From Halomonas sp. CH40 (GTDB lineage Bacteria; Pseudomonadota; Gammaproteobacteria; Pseudomonadales; Halomonadaceae), in NCBI GenBank assembly GCA_041875495.1, contig CP112982.1, forward strand, positions 1,984,001-2,048,000: a DNA stretch of 64,000 nucleotides. The letters run 5' to 3'. This document shows positions 1-8,002 of this stretch, in pieces (the stretch's first letter is position 1; each line of letters starts with the position of its first letter). The notes under the pieces were generated by a model. That model was not told where the DNA came from. It did not search any database and worked only from the letters and a program-made list of their open reading frames with translations. A program made the position numbers and the translations under genes.

Positions 1-827
1 GGGATAGCCAGCTCTCGGCAAACTGCGCCGAGCCGCAGATGCTGGCGCGCTTTATTGCCGCCGGTGATGAGATTGCTGACGATTACGAAGCCCGTGAGTT
101 CAGCCGCGCCATGCGCCGGATCATGGAGCTGGCCGACGAAGCCAACACCTACATCGCCGATGCCGAACCCTGGGTGTTGGCCAAGCAGGAAGGCCGCGAG
201 CAGGAGGTGCTGGATATCTGCTCTGTCGGCATTAACCTGTTCCGCCAGCTGATGGTCTACCTTGCCCCTGTGGTGCCCGCCATGGCCGAACAGGCGCAAG
301 TGTTCCTGAACCTTGAAACACTCGATTGGCACAGCCGCCACGCCACCCTGCTGGGCCATACCATCAACAAGTTCAAACCGCTGATGACCCGCGTCGAGCG
401 TGACCGGATTGATGCCATGATTGAAGCCTCAAAGGAAGATCTTGTGGAAGAACAGAAACTCAAGGATGCCGTAAAAGGCCCGCTGGCCGATGACCCGATT
501 GCCGAAGAAATCAGCTTTGATGACTTTATCAAGGTCGACCTGCGCATTGCCCGGATTGCCAAGGCCCAGTATGTGGAAGGCGCGGACAAGCTGTTGCAGC
601 TGACCCTGGATCTGGGCGGCGAAACCCGCAATGTGTTCTCCGGCATTCGTAGCGCCTATGCGCCGGAAGCCCTGGAAGGCCGCCTGACCGTGATGGTCGC
701 CAATCTGGCGCCGCGCAAGATGCGCTTTGGCATGTCAGAAGGCATGGTACTGGCCTCGGCCAATGATGAGGGCATCTACCTGCTATCGCCGGATACCGGC
801 GCCGAACCCGGCCAGCGGGTAACATAA
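1..827 (+). CDS. metG: Methionyl-tRNA synthetase, C-terminal part (5' end outside window)
   Basis: Charges initiator and elongator tRNA-Met with methionine in the cytoplasm. Only about the last 275 residues are present; the reading frame is already open at base 3, so the start and the catalytic Rossmann fold lie upstream of the window. What is visible is the helical anticodon-binding domain ([12 protein letters not shown], near residues 45-60 of the visible part) followed by a linker and the C-terminal OB-fold tRNA-binding module ([11 protein letters not shown] through [17 protein letters not shown]), which in this family also mediates dimerisation. The protein ends [10 protein letters not shown] scrambled copy of this tail lies about 1.8 kb downstream, after the diguanylate cyclase gene. 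Confidence 0.96.
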   Translation, partial: DSQLSANCAEPQMLARFIAAGDEIADDYEAREFSRAMRRIMELADEANTYIADAEPWVLAKQEGREQEVLDICSVGINLFRQLMVYLAPVVPAMAEQAQVFLNLETLDWHSRHATLLGHTINKFKPLMTRVERDRIDAMIEASKEDLVEEQKLKDAVKGPLADDPIAEEISFDDFIKVDLRIARIAKAQYVEGADKLLQLTLDLGGETRNVFSGIRSAYAPEALEGRLTVMVANLAPRKMRFGMSEGMVLASANDEGIYLLSPDTGAEPGQRVT

Positions 828-947
828 TCACAGCAACGCCAGGGTTCATGGGTGTTATTTCCAAACCCTGGCATTCAGAAGGCAGGGAGGGAGCCTTGGC
901 CTTTGTAGATACTACATCGGCTCATTTTTCCATCAGGTTACCCTTAT

Positions 948-2567
948 ATGCAACTACACACTCCACGCTCGTTGCGCCTGCGTTTTCTTGCTGCTCTAGG
1001 TGGCCTGCTGGTGCTTGCCTTATTCGCACTGGCTGGCGTCAGCACATGGTTGATCTTTCCTGCGCTGCAGGCAGAAGAGCGCGCCCTGATGGAGCGGGAA
1101 CTGGATCGTATCGAACGCAGCTTCGAACTTGACCAGCGCCAACTGCATGCCCATGTAAGAGACTGGGCGCACTGGGATGATACCTATGAATTTATGCAAG
1201 GTGACTACCCGCGTTACAAAGAGGCCAACTTCAGCCAGGAAATGTTTGAAGACATGCGCTATCAGATAATGGCGTTTTTCACGCCTTCTGGTGACGTTTA
1301 TTTTCTGGCAGGGATCAACCCATCAAACGGTCGTTATGCGACCTGCGACGCCCCCACTGAAGGCTGCGCCTGGATGGAGCCTTGGGTGCGGAGCATGCAG
1401 ACAGCTATTAATAATCAGCAGGCCAAAACAAAAGCCATCTACGTCCACCAGCAACCGGGGCTGGTTTCCGCCAACCCCATTCTGCGCACCGACGAGACCG
1501 GGCCGCAAAGCGGCTGGCTATTCAAGCTGAGACTGATGGATGAGGCGTGGTTAAGTTTTATGGAGGAGTATACCGGCCTGCCGATATCGCTCAGCCTTGC
1601 CAGTAACCCTGACACAGCGACTGACAGCGACGCGTCCCGAGATCATTTCAGTTTTAATGGCAACCGCGCCTACGCCGAGCGTGATTTTCCTACCTACGAC
1701 GCCCCCGATACCCCTGTATTGAGAGCCGGTATAGAGCTTAACCGCACCAGCTACCTGACCAGCTTGAAGACCTTTCGCTATGTGCTGCTATGGACGGCTT
1801 GCCTGATGATAGCCGTCATCGGCCTGGTGCTCTTACTGCTTGAGAAGATTATCCTCAAGCCGCTGCGCCTGTTGACCTACTTCACCCAGCAGACCGATAT
1901 GAGCGAAGCGGATATTCAGGGGCTTACCCGGCGTAATGATGAAATTGGCGTTTTATCCCGCACCTTTCAGCAACAGTTTACCCGTCAGCAGGAGCTCAAC
2001 GCAGAGCTGCTAAACATTTCTACCCATGATGCGCTGACCGGCTTACCTAATCGTCGGCTGTTTGATCAACGCCTGGAGGAAGTCTTTGCTGATGCGGTTG
2101 CCAGCTCAAGGGCGCTTGCTGTCATCATGCTGGATATTGACCATTTCAAACTTTACAACGACCACTACGGCCATCAGGATGGCGACGAATGCCTGCAAAA
2201 GGTAGCGGACGCCTTTGCCAGCGTCTCCAACCGGCTTGGGTTTCTTATTGCCCGAACCGGCGGTGAGGAATTCAGCGCCATACTCCCCGACATTCAACCA
2301 GAAGCTGCCAGGCAGATAGGCGAACACCTCAAACAGGCGGTGGACAGTCGGCAACTGCCTCACCCTGAATCGCCCGTCAAACCTTTTGTGACCATCAGTA
2401 TTGGCGTTGCCATGCTGGGTGACAGCCGTTCCCAGACGCCCAGCGGTGTCATGAGCTGTGCAGACGAGGCCCTCTACCTTGCCAAGGCAGCCGGTCGCCA
2501 TCAGGTTGTCATGTACTCATCGCCCAAAGCCAGCCCAACGTCTGCTAAACGCAATACATCACCATGA
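948..2567 (+). CDS. Membrane diguanylate cyclase with CHASE4-type sensor
   Basis: A 539-residue protein predicted to make cyclic di-GMP from GTP in response to an extracytoplasmic signal. A membrane segment near residues 10-32 is followed by a periplasmic region with the WAHWDDTYEFM signature typical of CHASE4 domains. A second membrane segment (about 276-298), a short HAMP-like stretch and a C-terminal GGDEF domain follow. The active-site motif is GGEEF (about residues 438-442), so activity is expected. The allosteric RxxD inhibition site five residues upstream reads RLGF, so product inhibition may be absent. The ATG has only a weak ribosome site. The stop codon overlaps the ATG of a small metG-tail-like ORF, and the gene sits between metG and rsxB, suggesting it was inserted there. 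Confidence 0.9.
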   Translation: MQLHTPRSLRLRFLAALGGLLVLALFALAGVSTWLIFPALQAEERALMERELDRIERSFELDQRQLHAHVRDWAHWDDTYEFMQGDYPRYKEANFSQEMFEDMRYQIMAFFTPSGDVYFLAGINPSNGRYATCDAPTEGCAWMEPWVRSMQTAINNQQAKTKAIYVHQQPGLVSANPILRTDETGPQSGWLFKLRLMDEAWLSFMEEYTGLPISLSLASNPDTATDSDASRDHFSFNGNRAYAERDFPTYDAPDTPVLRAGIELNRTSYLTSLKTFRYVLLWTACLMIAVIGLVLLLLEKIILKPLRLLTYFTQQTDMSEADIQGLTRRNDEIGVLSRTFQQQFTRQQELNAELLNISTHDALTGLPNRRLFDQRLEEVFADAVASSRALAVIMLDIDHFKLYNDHYGHQDGDECLQKVADAFASVSNRLGFLIARTGGEEFSAILPDIQPEAARQIGEHLKQAVDSRQLPHPESPVKPFVTISIGVAMLGDSRSQTPSGVMSCADEALYLAKAAGRHQVVMYSSPKASPTSAKRNTSP

Positions 2568-2674
2568 ACGAATTTTTTCTGATGCTGATTGGCACGGTAC
2601 GGGGCAATAACTTCGTCAAACTGTTGCAGCTGACTCTGGACCTGGGCGCCGAGCCTGGCCAGCAGGTCACTTAA
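2564..2674 (+). pseudogene. Scrambled remnant of the metG 3' end (possible 36-residue ORF)
   Basis: An ORF of 36 codons starts at an ATG overlapping the diguanylate cyclase stop (ATGA) and ends just before the rsxB ribosome site. Its second half reads [10 protein letters not shown] joined directly to GAEPGQQVT. Both pieces occur in MetG, but there they are about 60 residues apart ([13 protein letters not shown] and [11 protein letters not shown]). At DNA level the first 30 bases match metG with 3 differences and the last 30 with 5. This is a partial, internally deleted duplicate of the metG terminus, probably a scar of insertion of the preceding gene. Whether it is translated is unknown. Confidence 0.75.
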
Positions 2675-2684
2675 GGAGCTATTG

Positions 2685-3461
2685 GTGACCAATACACTCG
2701 CGCTAATCGAAGCCGTTGATGCCCTGCTGCCCCAGACCCAGTGCGGCAAGTGCGGGCAGCCAGGGTGTCGTCCCTACGCAGAGGCCATCGCCGCCGGCGA
2801 AGCGATCAACCGCTGCCCGCCCGGTGGCCAGGCCACCGTTGAGCAATTGGCTGAGCTGACGGGTCGGCCTGCATTGCCTCTCGAACAGCCTGCCCAGCCG
2901 CCACTGGCAGCCTATATTCGCGAGGCTGAATGCATCGGCTGCACCAAGTGCATCCAGGCTTGCCCGGTGGATGCCATCCTCGGTGCATCAAAACGCATGC
3001 ATACGGTGATCATTGACGAATGTACCGGCTGCGAGCTGTGCGTGGCTCCGTGCCCGGTAGACTGCATCGACCTGCTCCCGCACCCACAGTGGCAAGCGGC
3101 TGAAAGCCCAGCCGCGCAGGATAATTACCTGGCTCGCCGTGCCGCCAAGGGGCGCGCACGGTTCACCGCCCGTAACCAGCGCCTGGCCCGGGAGCAGCGC
3201 GAGAAACGCCGCGAGCGTCAGAAGCGCGCAATTCAACAGCGCTCACGTGCATCGCGCAGCGCAAGCACCACCGCACAGCGCCAGCGGCAAATGGCAGTAA
3301 AAGCCGCTGAACAGGCTCTCAAGCGGGTGCAACAGCAGCTGGAGAGCGCCCAGCGCCGCGAGGATGCCAAGGCCGAAGCCACCGCACGGGCACAGCTTCC
3401 TGATGCCGAGCGAATGCTGGATGAGGCAAGACGCACACTGGAACAGACTGCCAAGGAATAA
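2685..3461 (+). CDS. rsxB: RsxB/RnfB-like iron-sulfur ferredoxin protein
   Basis: Likely electron-transfer protein related to subunit B of the Rsx/Rnf complex, which reduces SoxR or drives ion-coupled ferredoxin chemistry. The GTG at 2685 is chosen because AAGGAG lies 6 bases upstream; an in-frame TTG at 2682 is closer than usual. Visible are the N-terminal four-iron cluster motif ([10 protein letters not shown]) and two ferredoxin motifs ([12 protein letters not shown] and [12 protein letters not shown]). After these comes a long Lys/Arg/Gln-rich helical tail of about 110 residues. The hydrophobic N-terminal anchor of classical RnfB is missing and no rsxA, C, D, G or E genes are adjacent, so it may act outside a full complex. 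It abuts nth with one base between stop and start, indicating co-transcription. Confidence 0.85.
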   Translation: MTNTLALIEAVDALLPQTQCGKCGQPGCRPYAEAIAAGEAINRCPPGGQATVEQLAELTGRPALPLEQPAQPPLAAYIREAECIGCTKCIQACPVDAILGASKRMHTVIIDECTGCELCVAPCPVDCIDLLPHPQWQAAESPAAQDNYLARRAAKGRARFTARNQRLAREQREKRRERQKRAIQQRSRASRSASTTAQRQRQMAVKAAEQALKRVQQQLESAQRREDAKAEATARAQLPDAERMLDEARRTLEQTAKE

Positions 3462-3462
3462 T

Positions 3463-4104
3463 ATGAACGCTAACAAACGCTATCAGATCTTTGCTCGGTT
3501 GCGAGCTGAGAATCCCCACCCGACCACCGAGCTTAACTGGTCATCGCCGTTTGAACTGCTGGCAGCGGTTCTGCTCTCGGCCCAAGCTACTGATGTCGGG
3601 GTCAATAAAGCCACAGCGCGGCTGTTTCCGGTAGCCAATACGCCACAGGCGATCATTGATCTGGGCATTGATGGTCTGAAAGACCATATCAAGACCATTG
3701 GCCTTTACAACACCAAGGCTGAAAACCTGATGAAGACCTGTCACCTGCTGGTCAATCAGCATGGCGGCGAGGTTCCCAAGACGCGTAAGGCTCTTGAAGC
3801 CCTACCCGGCGTTGGGCGTAAAACCGCCAACGTGATTCTCAATACCGCCTTTGGCCAGCCGACCATGGCGGTTGATACGCATATTTTCCGGGTGTCCAAC
3901 CGCACCGGCATCGCCAAGGGCAAGGATGTGGTTGAGGTCGAAAAAAAGCTGATTCGCCATATGCCTCGGGAATTCAAGCAGGATGCCCATCACTGGCTGA
4001 TCCTGCACGGCCGCTATACCTGTGTGGCCCGCAAACCTCGCTGCGGCAGCTGCATCATTGAAGATCTGTGTGAGTTCAAGGAAAAAACCGAGCTAGACGC
4101 CTAG
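3463..4104 (+). CDS. nth: Endonuclease III (DNA glycosylase/AP lyase)
   Basis: Base-excision repair enzyme that removes oxidised pyrimidines and cleaves the abasic site. The ATG at 3463 gives 213 residues, close to the 211 of E. coli Nth; an open frame extends upstream into rsxB but is not needed. Seen in order: the helix-hairpin-helix LPGVGRKTANVI with the catalytic lysine, VDTHIF with the catalytic aspartate, and the C-terminal iron-sulfur loop CVARKPRCGSCIIEDLC with the expected C-x6-C-x2-C-x5-C spacing. It follows rsxB directly. Its last 12 bases overlap the end of the convergent glycosyltransferase gene. Confidence 0.97.
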   Translation: MNANKRYQIFARLRAENPHPTTELNWSSPFELLAAVLLSAQATDVGVNKATARLFPVANTPQAIIDLGIDGLKDHIKTIGLYNTKAENLMKTCHLLVNQHGGEVPKTRKALEALPGVGRKTANVILNTAFGQPTMAVDTHIFRVSNRTGIAKGKDVVEVEKKLIRHMPREFKQDAHHWLILHGRYTCVARKPRCGSCIIEDLCEFKEKTELDA

Positions 4105-5166
4105 CAGTGCCTGATAAGGAGCCTGCCACTGGGGCCATTCCCAGCGCTCGGTGGAAAGCGATGGCGGACGTGTTGCCGGGTCTGTCAGCCAAGTCTGCAA
4201 CCTGTGCTGCAAGCCTTCCACACAGCCGTCATAGCGATACTCGGGCGGATAGAGTTCCGGAAAGCACAGCCGATCCGGCACCAGGGGCAGTACACCCCGC
4301 TGGGCAGCCTCCATAATGGCCAGCCCCTGAAATTCATGCCAGGTGGTCGACACGACAATCCCCCCTTCACTCAACAGCGCTTTATAGTCACTTTCCGGCT
4401 GAGCCCCCCAGGCAATGATATGCGTGTCGAGCCGCTCTCTGGCCTGCTCAAACACCTCGGGCGACTGGCGGAACTGCTGCCCCATGACGGCCAGCTCAAA
4501 AGGTATACCCTGATCACTAAGGGCATACAGCGCAGTAAAGAAATCCTGCGGGTTCTTATCGTATTCCCAACGGTGGTTCCAGATAATGCGAGTTGGCTTG
4601 TTAATATTAGGCGCCTTGCAAGATAACGGTATAAAAGACGAAGATAGCGGGCGAATCGGCACGGGCAGAATATGCGCGTTGTTTCTCAGCGTTTCCAGGC
4701 GCGCAGCGGCAGGCAGATTTTCAGGCATCTTTTTCAAAAAGGCGCGCGCACCGTCGACAAAGGAGTCCCGATTATAAGCGCTGTTAAATACCACCTCATC
4801 CGCCGCCAACGCCGAATAAAGGTTAACCATCCTGGCTTCTACCAAGGACACTTGTTGGGCAGATTCCGGGTAGGCAAACTGATTTTCATGGAAGTACACC
4901 ACCTTTCTGGCACTGCCCAGGCCAGGATAAAGGCCGATCAGCGTGGCAAGATCCACCATTGACGTCGCCAGCACCAGATCATAGGGCTGGTCGAGTGTTG
5001 CATGCTCCTTGAGCGCCCAGGTCAGTGGGTTACCGCGCACTCGCCAGCTGAAATGGCGTGGCGGCAAGGTAAGAGTCGTCCACTCGGCATCGGTATGCGC
5101 CATCACCTGTTCAGCCCAGAATTGATGGCTTACTGCCGCATAGGCAGACAGCAATAACGCACGCAT
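4093..5166 (-). CDS. Glycosyltransferase of the tRNA-queuosine mannosyltransferase type (DUF3524 N terminus)
   Basis: A 357-residue GT-B-like glycosyltransferase. The N-terminal half (MRALLLSAYAAVSHQFW, then YFHENQFAYP) is characteristic of the DUF3524 family, whose animal member GTDC1/QTMAN mannosylates queuosine in tRNA-Asp. The C-terminal half carries glycosyltransferase group 1 features (NHRWEYDKNP, TWHEFQGLAIMEAAQRG). Bacterial members are presumed to glycosylate tRNA queuosine, which is an inference from the family. The gene is convergent with nth and overlaps it by 12 bases, so their 3' ends are physically coupled. The ATG at 5166 is preceded by GGAGAATCCCCC on the coding strand. Confidence 0.75.
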   Translation of the reverse strand: MRALLLSAYAAVSHQFWAEQVMAHTDAEWTTLTLPPRHFSWRVRGNPLTWALKEHATLDQPYDLVLATSMVDLATLIGLYPGLGSARKVVYFHENQFAYPESAQQVSLVEARMVNLYSALAADEVVFNSAYNRDSFVDGARAFLKKMPENLPAAARLETLRNNAHILPVPIRPLSSSFIPLSCKAPNINKPTRIIWNHRWEYDKNPQDFFTALYALSDQGIPFELAVMGQQFRQSPEVFEQARERLDTHIIAWGAQPESDYKALLSEGGIVVSTTWHEFQGLAIMEAAQRGVLPLVPDRLCFPELYPPEYRYDGCVEGLQHRLQTWLTDPATRPPSLSTERWEWPQWQAPYQALLGV

Positions 5167-5366
5167 GGGGGATTCTCCAGGGTAATCAGTGCAGCAGTTA
5201 GCGATGAGATGGCGGCAGCTACTTTAGCAGCATTCGGCCAAGGTCGTCTTTGCCTTATCTGAGGCTACCCATACACTTAAAGCAAAAGGCGATAAAATCA
5301 GCCTGGAGCGCTAACATCAATAACAACCATCAATAACAACGCCACTCAGTATCTCGGGAGAGTCAC

Positions 5367-5741
5367 ATGGCCAATATCCTGGTAGTCGATGACGAGCCCA
5401 ACATTGTTCTGTCGCTGGAATTTCTGATGGAACAGGCAGGCTACAAAGTCACGACAGCAGAGGACGGCGAGCAAGCCCTCGCGTGCGTGGAAAGCACCAC
5501 ACCAGATTTGATCCTTCTGGATATCAGCCTGCCGGGTATCAGCGGCTTTGACGTCCTTGAGCAGCTGCGCGCTCAGGCGACAACCGAACGTTTACCCATC
5601 ATCATGCTGACCGCCCATGGCCGTGAGGTCGAGCGCGAAAAAGGCATGGCCATGGGCGCTGATGACTACATTACCAAACCTTTTTCCACCCAGGCACTGG
5701 TTGAGAAAGTGCGCCAGTTGATTGGCGAGGAGGCCTCATGA
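5367..5741 (+). CDS. Single-domain response regulator
   Basis: A 124-residue receiver with no output domain. The acidic pair D8-D9, phosphoacceptor D52 ([10 protein letters not shown]), T82 and K104 (TKPF) are all present, so it should be phosphorylatable. It probably relays signals by protein-protein contact. Its last four bases overlap the start of the exonuclease gene (ATGA), and the tight run continues to the symporter-kinase fusion at 8003, its likely phosphodonor. A GGGAGAG ribosome site precedes the ATG. Confidence 0.93.
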   Translation: MANILVVDDEPNIVLSLEFLMEQAGYKVTTAEDGEQALACVESTTPDLILLDISLPGISGFDVLEQLRAQATTERLPIIMLTAHGREVEREKGMAMGADDYITKPFSTQALVEKVRQLIGEEAS

Positions 5742-7795
5742 ATCGGCGCGGGCTGCCCAAGCGCCAGCGCCTGATCGGCTTGTGGCTGTTGCTTAGCGGC
5801 ATCAGTTTTCTGGGTGGCGCCATTTTTGCGGCCCTGCTGGATGCCCAGCTGGCCCCCCAAGGATGGCAGCGCTGGGTGCTGTGGCTGGGCAGTTTTTCCG
5901 GTGGCGCCACCATCTTTCTGGTCGGCCTGTTGCTGGAACGGATGCTGTTTACACCCTTGCGTCACCTGCAAGTTCAGCTGGCCAGGCTGGTGGCCAACCC
6001 GGATGCCCGCGATGAACACCCGCCGGAAGGCTGGCTGAAAGGCCTCGGGCCAGATCTGCGTCGGGTACACGAAAGCTGGCAGGCTGATCGCAGCCGTCTG
6101 GCCACTGCCCACACTGAGGGCGCGCGCAGTGCCGCGCGTATCCGCCAGGAGCTGGAAACCCTGCTGCAGGTACTTGAAACGCCCTTGCTGCTGTGTGACC
6201 AGCATCGCCGCGTCATGCTGTTCAATCAGGCCGCCGAAGATTTTTTCCATGATCAGGATGGCCTGGGGCTGGGTAAACGCCTGGAAGCCCTGGTGCCCAG
6301 CCCCAGCCTGCAACAGGCCATGTCTCAACTACCTCAGGATGGCTCGCCCCGTGAGCTGCTGGCCCCGTGTGATCAGCGCTGGCTGAAGATTTTGCTGCGC
6401 CGGGTGCCGGGCAGCGAGGGCGAGACCCTGCTGACCTTCACTGATGCCACCGCCTCCTGGTCAAACGAAATGGGCGTGCGCGCCGACCTGGCGGCCATGT
6501 TGACACCCCTGCGCCAGCACACTGCCAGCCTGATCAGTGCCGCCGACGCGCTGATTCAGCTGCGCCAACAGGGTGACCGCAGCGCCGGGCTGTGCGAGCG
6601 CCTGGAAGGGGTGATTCAGTCTGAAGGCACCACCCTGGGCGATAACGTCGCCCGTATCGGCCAATTGCTGGATGACATGCAGCATCAGGGCGAGCGCCTG
6701 TCACCCATGTGGTCGAACGACTTCTGGCAGGCTCTTGATGAACGGCTTGACCCGGAGCACCGTCTGATCACGCCGATTGGCATGCCCGCCTGGTTCAAGG
6801 GCGATGCACCAGCGCTGATTGCCCTGATGGCCTCGCTGATCCAGCACCTCAGCGCCTATTTGCCCGAAAGCGGTTTTGAGGGCGAGGTCTGCCTGGGCAA
6901 CAAACGGGTCTATCTGGATTTCATCTGGAAAGGTGACCCTCTTCCGGAGCGCGAACTGGCCGAATGGCACCGCCAGCGCCTGGAGGTGCTGCCGCTCTCC
7001 CCTACTGTTGCTGATGTACTGCGCCAACACGCCAGCGATACCTGGAGCCTGGCCGATGAAGGCAGCGGCTATTCGCGCATCCGTTTACCCCTGCCCGCCA
7101 CCGAGCGGGTTGGCGCGCCCCGTGAGGCGATGCCGCCACGGCCGGAATTCCACGATTTCGGGATTGCCGACCTGCCGCACCCGGATGAAGCACTGGCCAA
7201 TCGGGCACTGCGCAGCCTGGAAGTGGTTGCCTTTGATACCGAAACTACCGGCCTTGAGCTGCGCCGGGGAGATACCGTCATCAGTGTTGGCGCCTGCCGG
7301 GTAGTGAATGCCCGCCTGCTAGCCAGCGAAACCTTTGATTACAAGGTTGACCCCAAACGGCCTATACCCGCCGCCAGCACGGCCATTCACGGCCTGACCG
7401 ATGCCGACGTGGCAGGCGCCCCGCCGCTGGATATTATCCTCAACCGCTTCCGCCAGTACGTGGGTGATGCGGTGCTGCTGGCCCATAATGCGTCTTTTGA
7501 TATGCTGGCGATCAGTCATCACGGCGTCGATTTTGACCTGCCGGTGCTCGACACGCTGCTGATTTCCCGGGCACTCGATGAAGCTATTGACGGCCATGAC
7601 CTCGACAGCCTGGCCGTGCGCTACCACCTGGCCTTTCCCCCCGGCACCCGGCATACCGCCCTGGGGGATGCCCGGGTCACCGCAGAACTGTGGCTAGCAC
7701 TATTGCCGCGCCTGGAGGCGCGCGGGATCGACACCCTGGAAAAACTGCTTGCCCTGCAAGCCAATGCCTTTGATAAAGCCGATGGAAGTGCCTGA
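5738..7795 (+). CDS. Membrane-anchored sensor-like protein with C-terminal DEDDh 3'-5' exonuclease
   Basis: A 685-residue fusion. Two hydrophobic segments near residues 13-35 and 46-68 anchor the N terminus. A PAS-like region follows ([20 protein letters not shown], about 147-170), then a helical region resembling a decayed histidine-kinase core without an intact H-box. The last 190 residues form a DnaQ-type exonuclease. All DEDDh acidic and histidine positions are visible: FDTETTGL (about 498-505), HNASFDM (about 583) and HTALGDARV (about 638). Stand-alone relatives occur beside CrbS-type acetate sensors and DUF294 proteins in other gammaproteobacteria. Here the neighbours are a receiver (4-base overlap), a small membrane protein (TGATG overlap) and the symporter-kinase. 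The substrate is unknown; DNA proofreading is unlikely for a membrane-tethered form. Confidence 0.85.
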   Translation: MNRRGLPKRQRLIGLWLLLSGISFLGGAIFAALLDAQLAPQGWQRWVLWLGSFSGGATIFLVGLLLERMLFTPLRHLQVQLARLVANPDARDEHPPEGWLKGLGPDLRRVHESWQADRSRLATAHTEGARSAARIRQELETLLQVLETPLLLCDQHRRVMLFNQAAEDFFHDQDGLGLGKRLEALVPSPSLQQAMSQLPQDGSPRELLAPCDQRWLKILLRRVPGSEGETLLTFTDATASWSNEMGVRADLAAMLTPLRQHTASLISAADALIQLRQQGDRSAGLCERLEGVIQSEGTTLGDNVARIGQLLDDMQHQGERLSPMWSNDFWQALDERLDPEHRLITPIGMPAWFKGDAPALIALMASLIQHLSAYLPESGFEGEVCLGNKRVYLDFIWKGDPLPERELAEWHRQRLEVLPLSPTVADVLRQHASDTWSLADEGSGYSRIRLPLPATERVGAPREAMPPRPEFHDFGIADLPHPDEALANRALRSLEVVAFDTETTGLELRRGDTVISVGACRVVNARLLASETFDYKVDPKRPIPAASTAIHGLTDADVAGAPPLDIILNRFRQYVGDAVLLAHNASFDMLAISHHGVDFDLPVLDTLLISRALDEAIDGHDLDSLAVRYHLAFPPGTRHTALGDARVTAELWLALLPRLEARGIDTLEKLLALQANAFDKADGSA

Positions 7796-7998
7796 TGAAG
7801 CCCTTTGCTCAAAGCTCCCGACGTAATGAGCGCCTTATGGCGTTAACATTGCTGATGGTGGTGCTATTCAGCCCACCGCTGTTGACAGCGGTGGACCGCC
7901 TACCCGGCTGGGCCAGCCTTACCCTATACCTTTTCATTGCCTGGGCCGGTGTGATTGGCCTGACCGCCTGGCTGATGGAAGGCAGCAAGGGGCACTAA
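7795..7998 (+). CDS. Small two-helix membrane protein
   Basis: A 67-residue protein with two likely transmembrane segments (about residues 15-32 and 38-60) and a basic N terminus. Its ATG shares one base with the exonuclease stop (TGATG) and its stop lies only four bases before the symporter-kinase start, so it is almost certainly translated as part of this operon. I do not recognise the family. Its position suggests an accessory subunit of the symporter-like sensor, as small membrane proteins often accompany acetate symporters, but this is inference. Confidence 0.75.
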   Translation: MKPFAQSSRRNERLMALTLLMVVLFSPPLLTAVDRLPGWASLTLYLFIAWAGVIGLTAWLMEGSKGH

Positions 7999-8002
7999 CG
8001 CC

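Noticed and set aside
848..1132. 94-residue ORF between metG and the cyclase
   Set aside because: It overlaps the well-supported cyclase start in another frame and lacks recognisable features.
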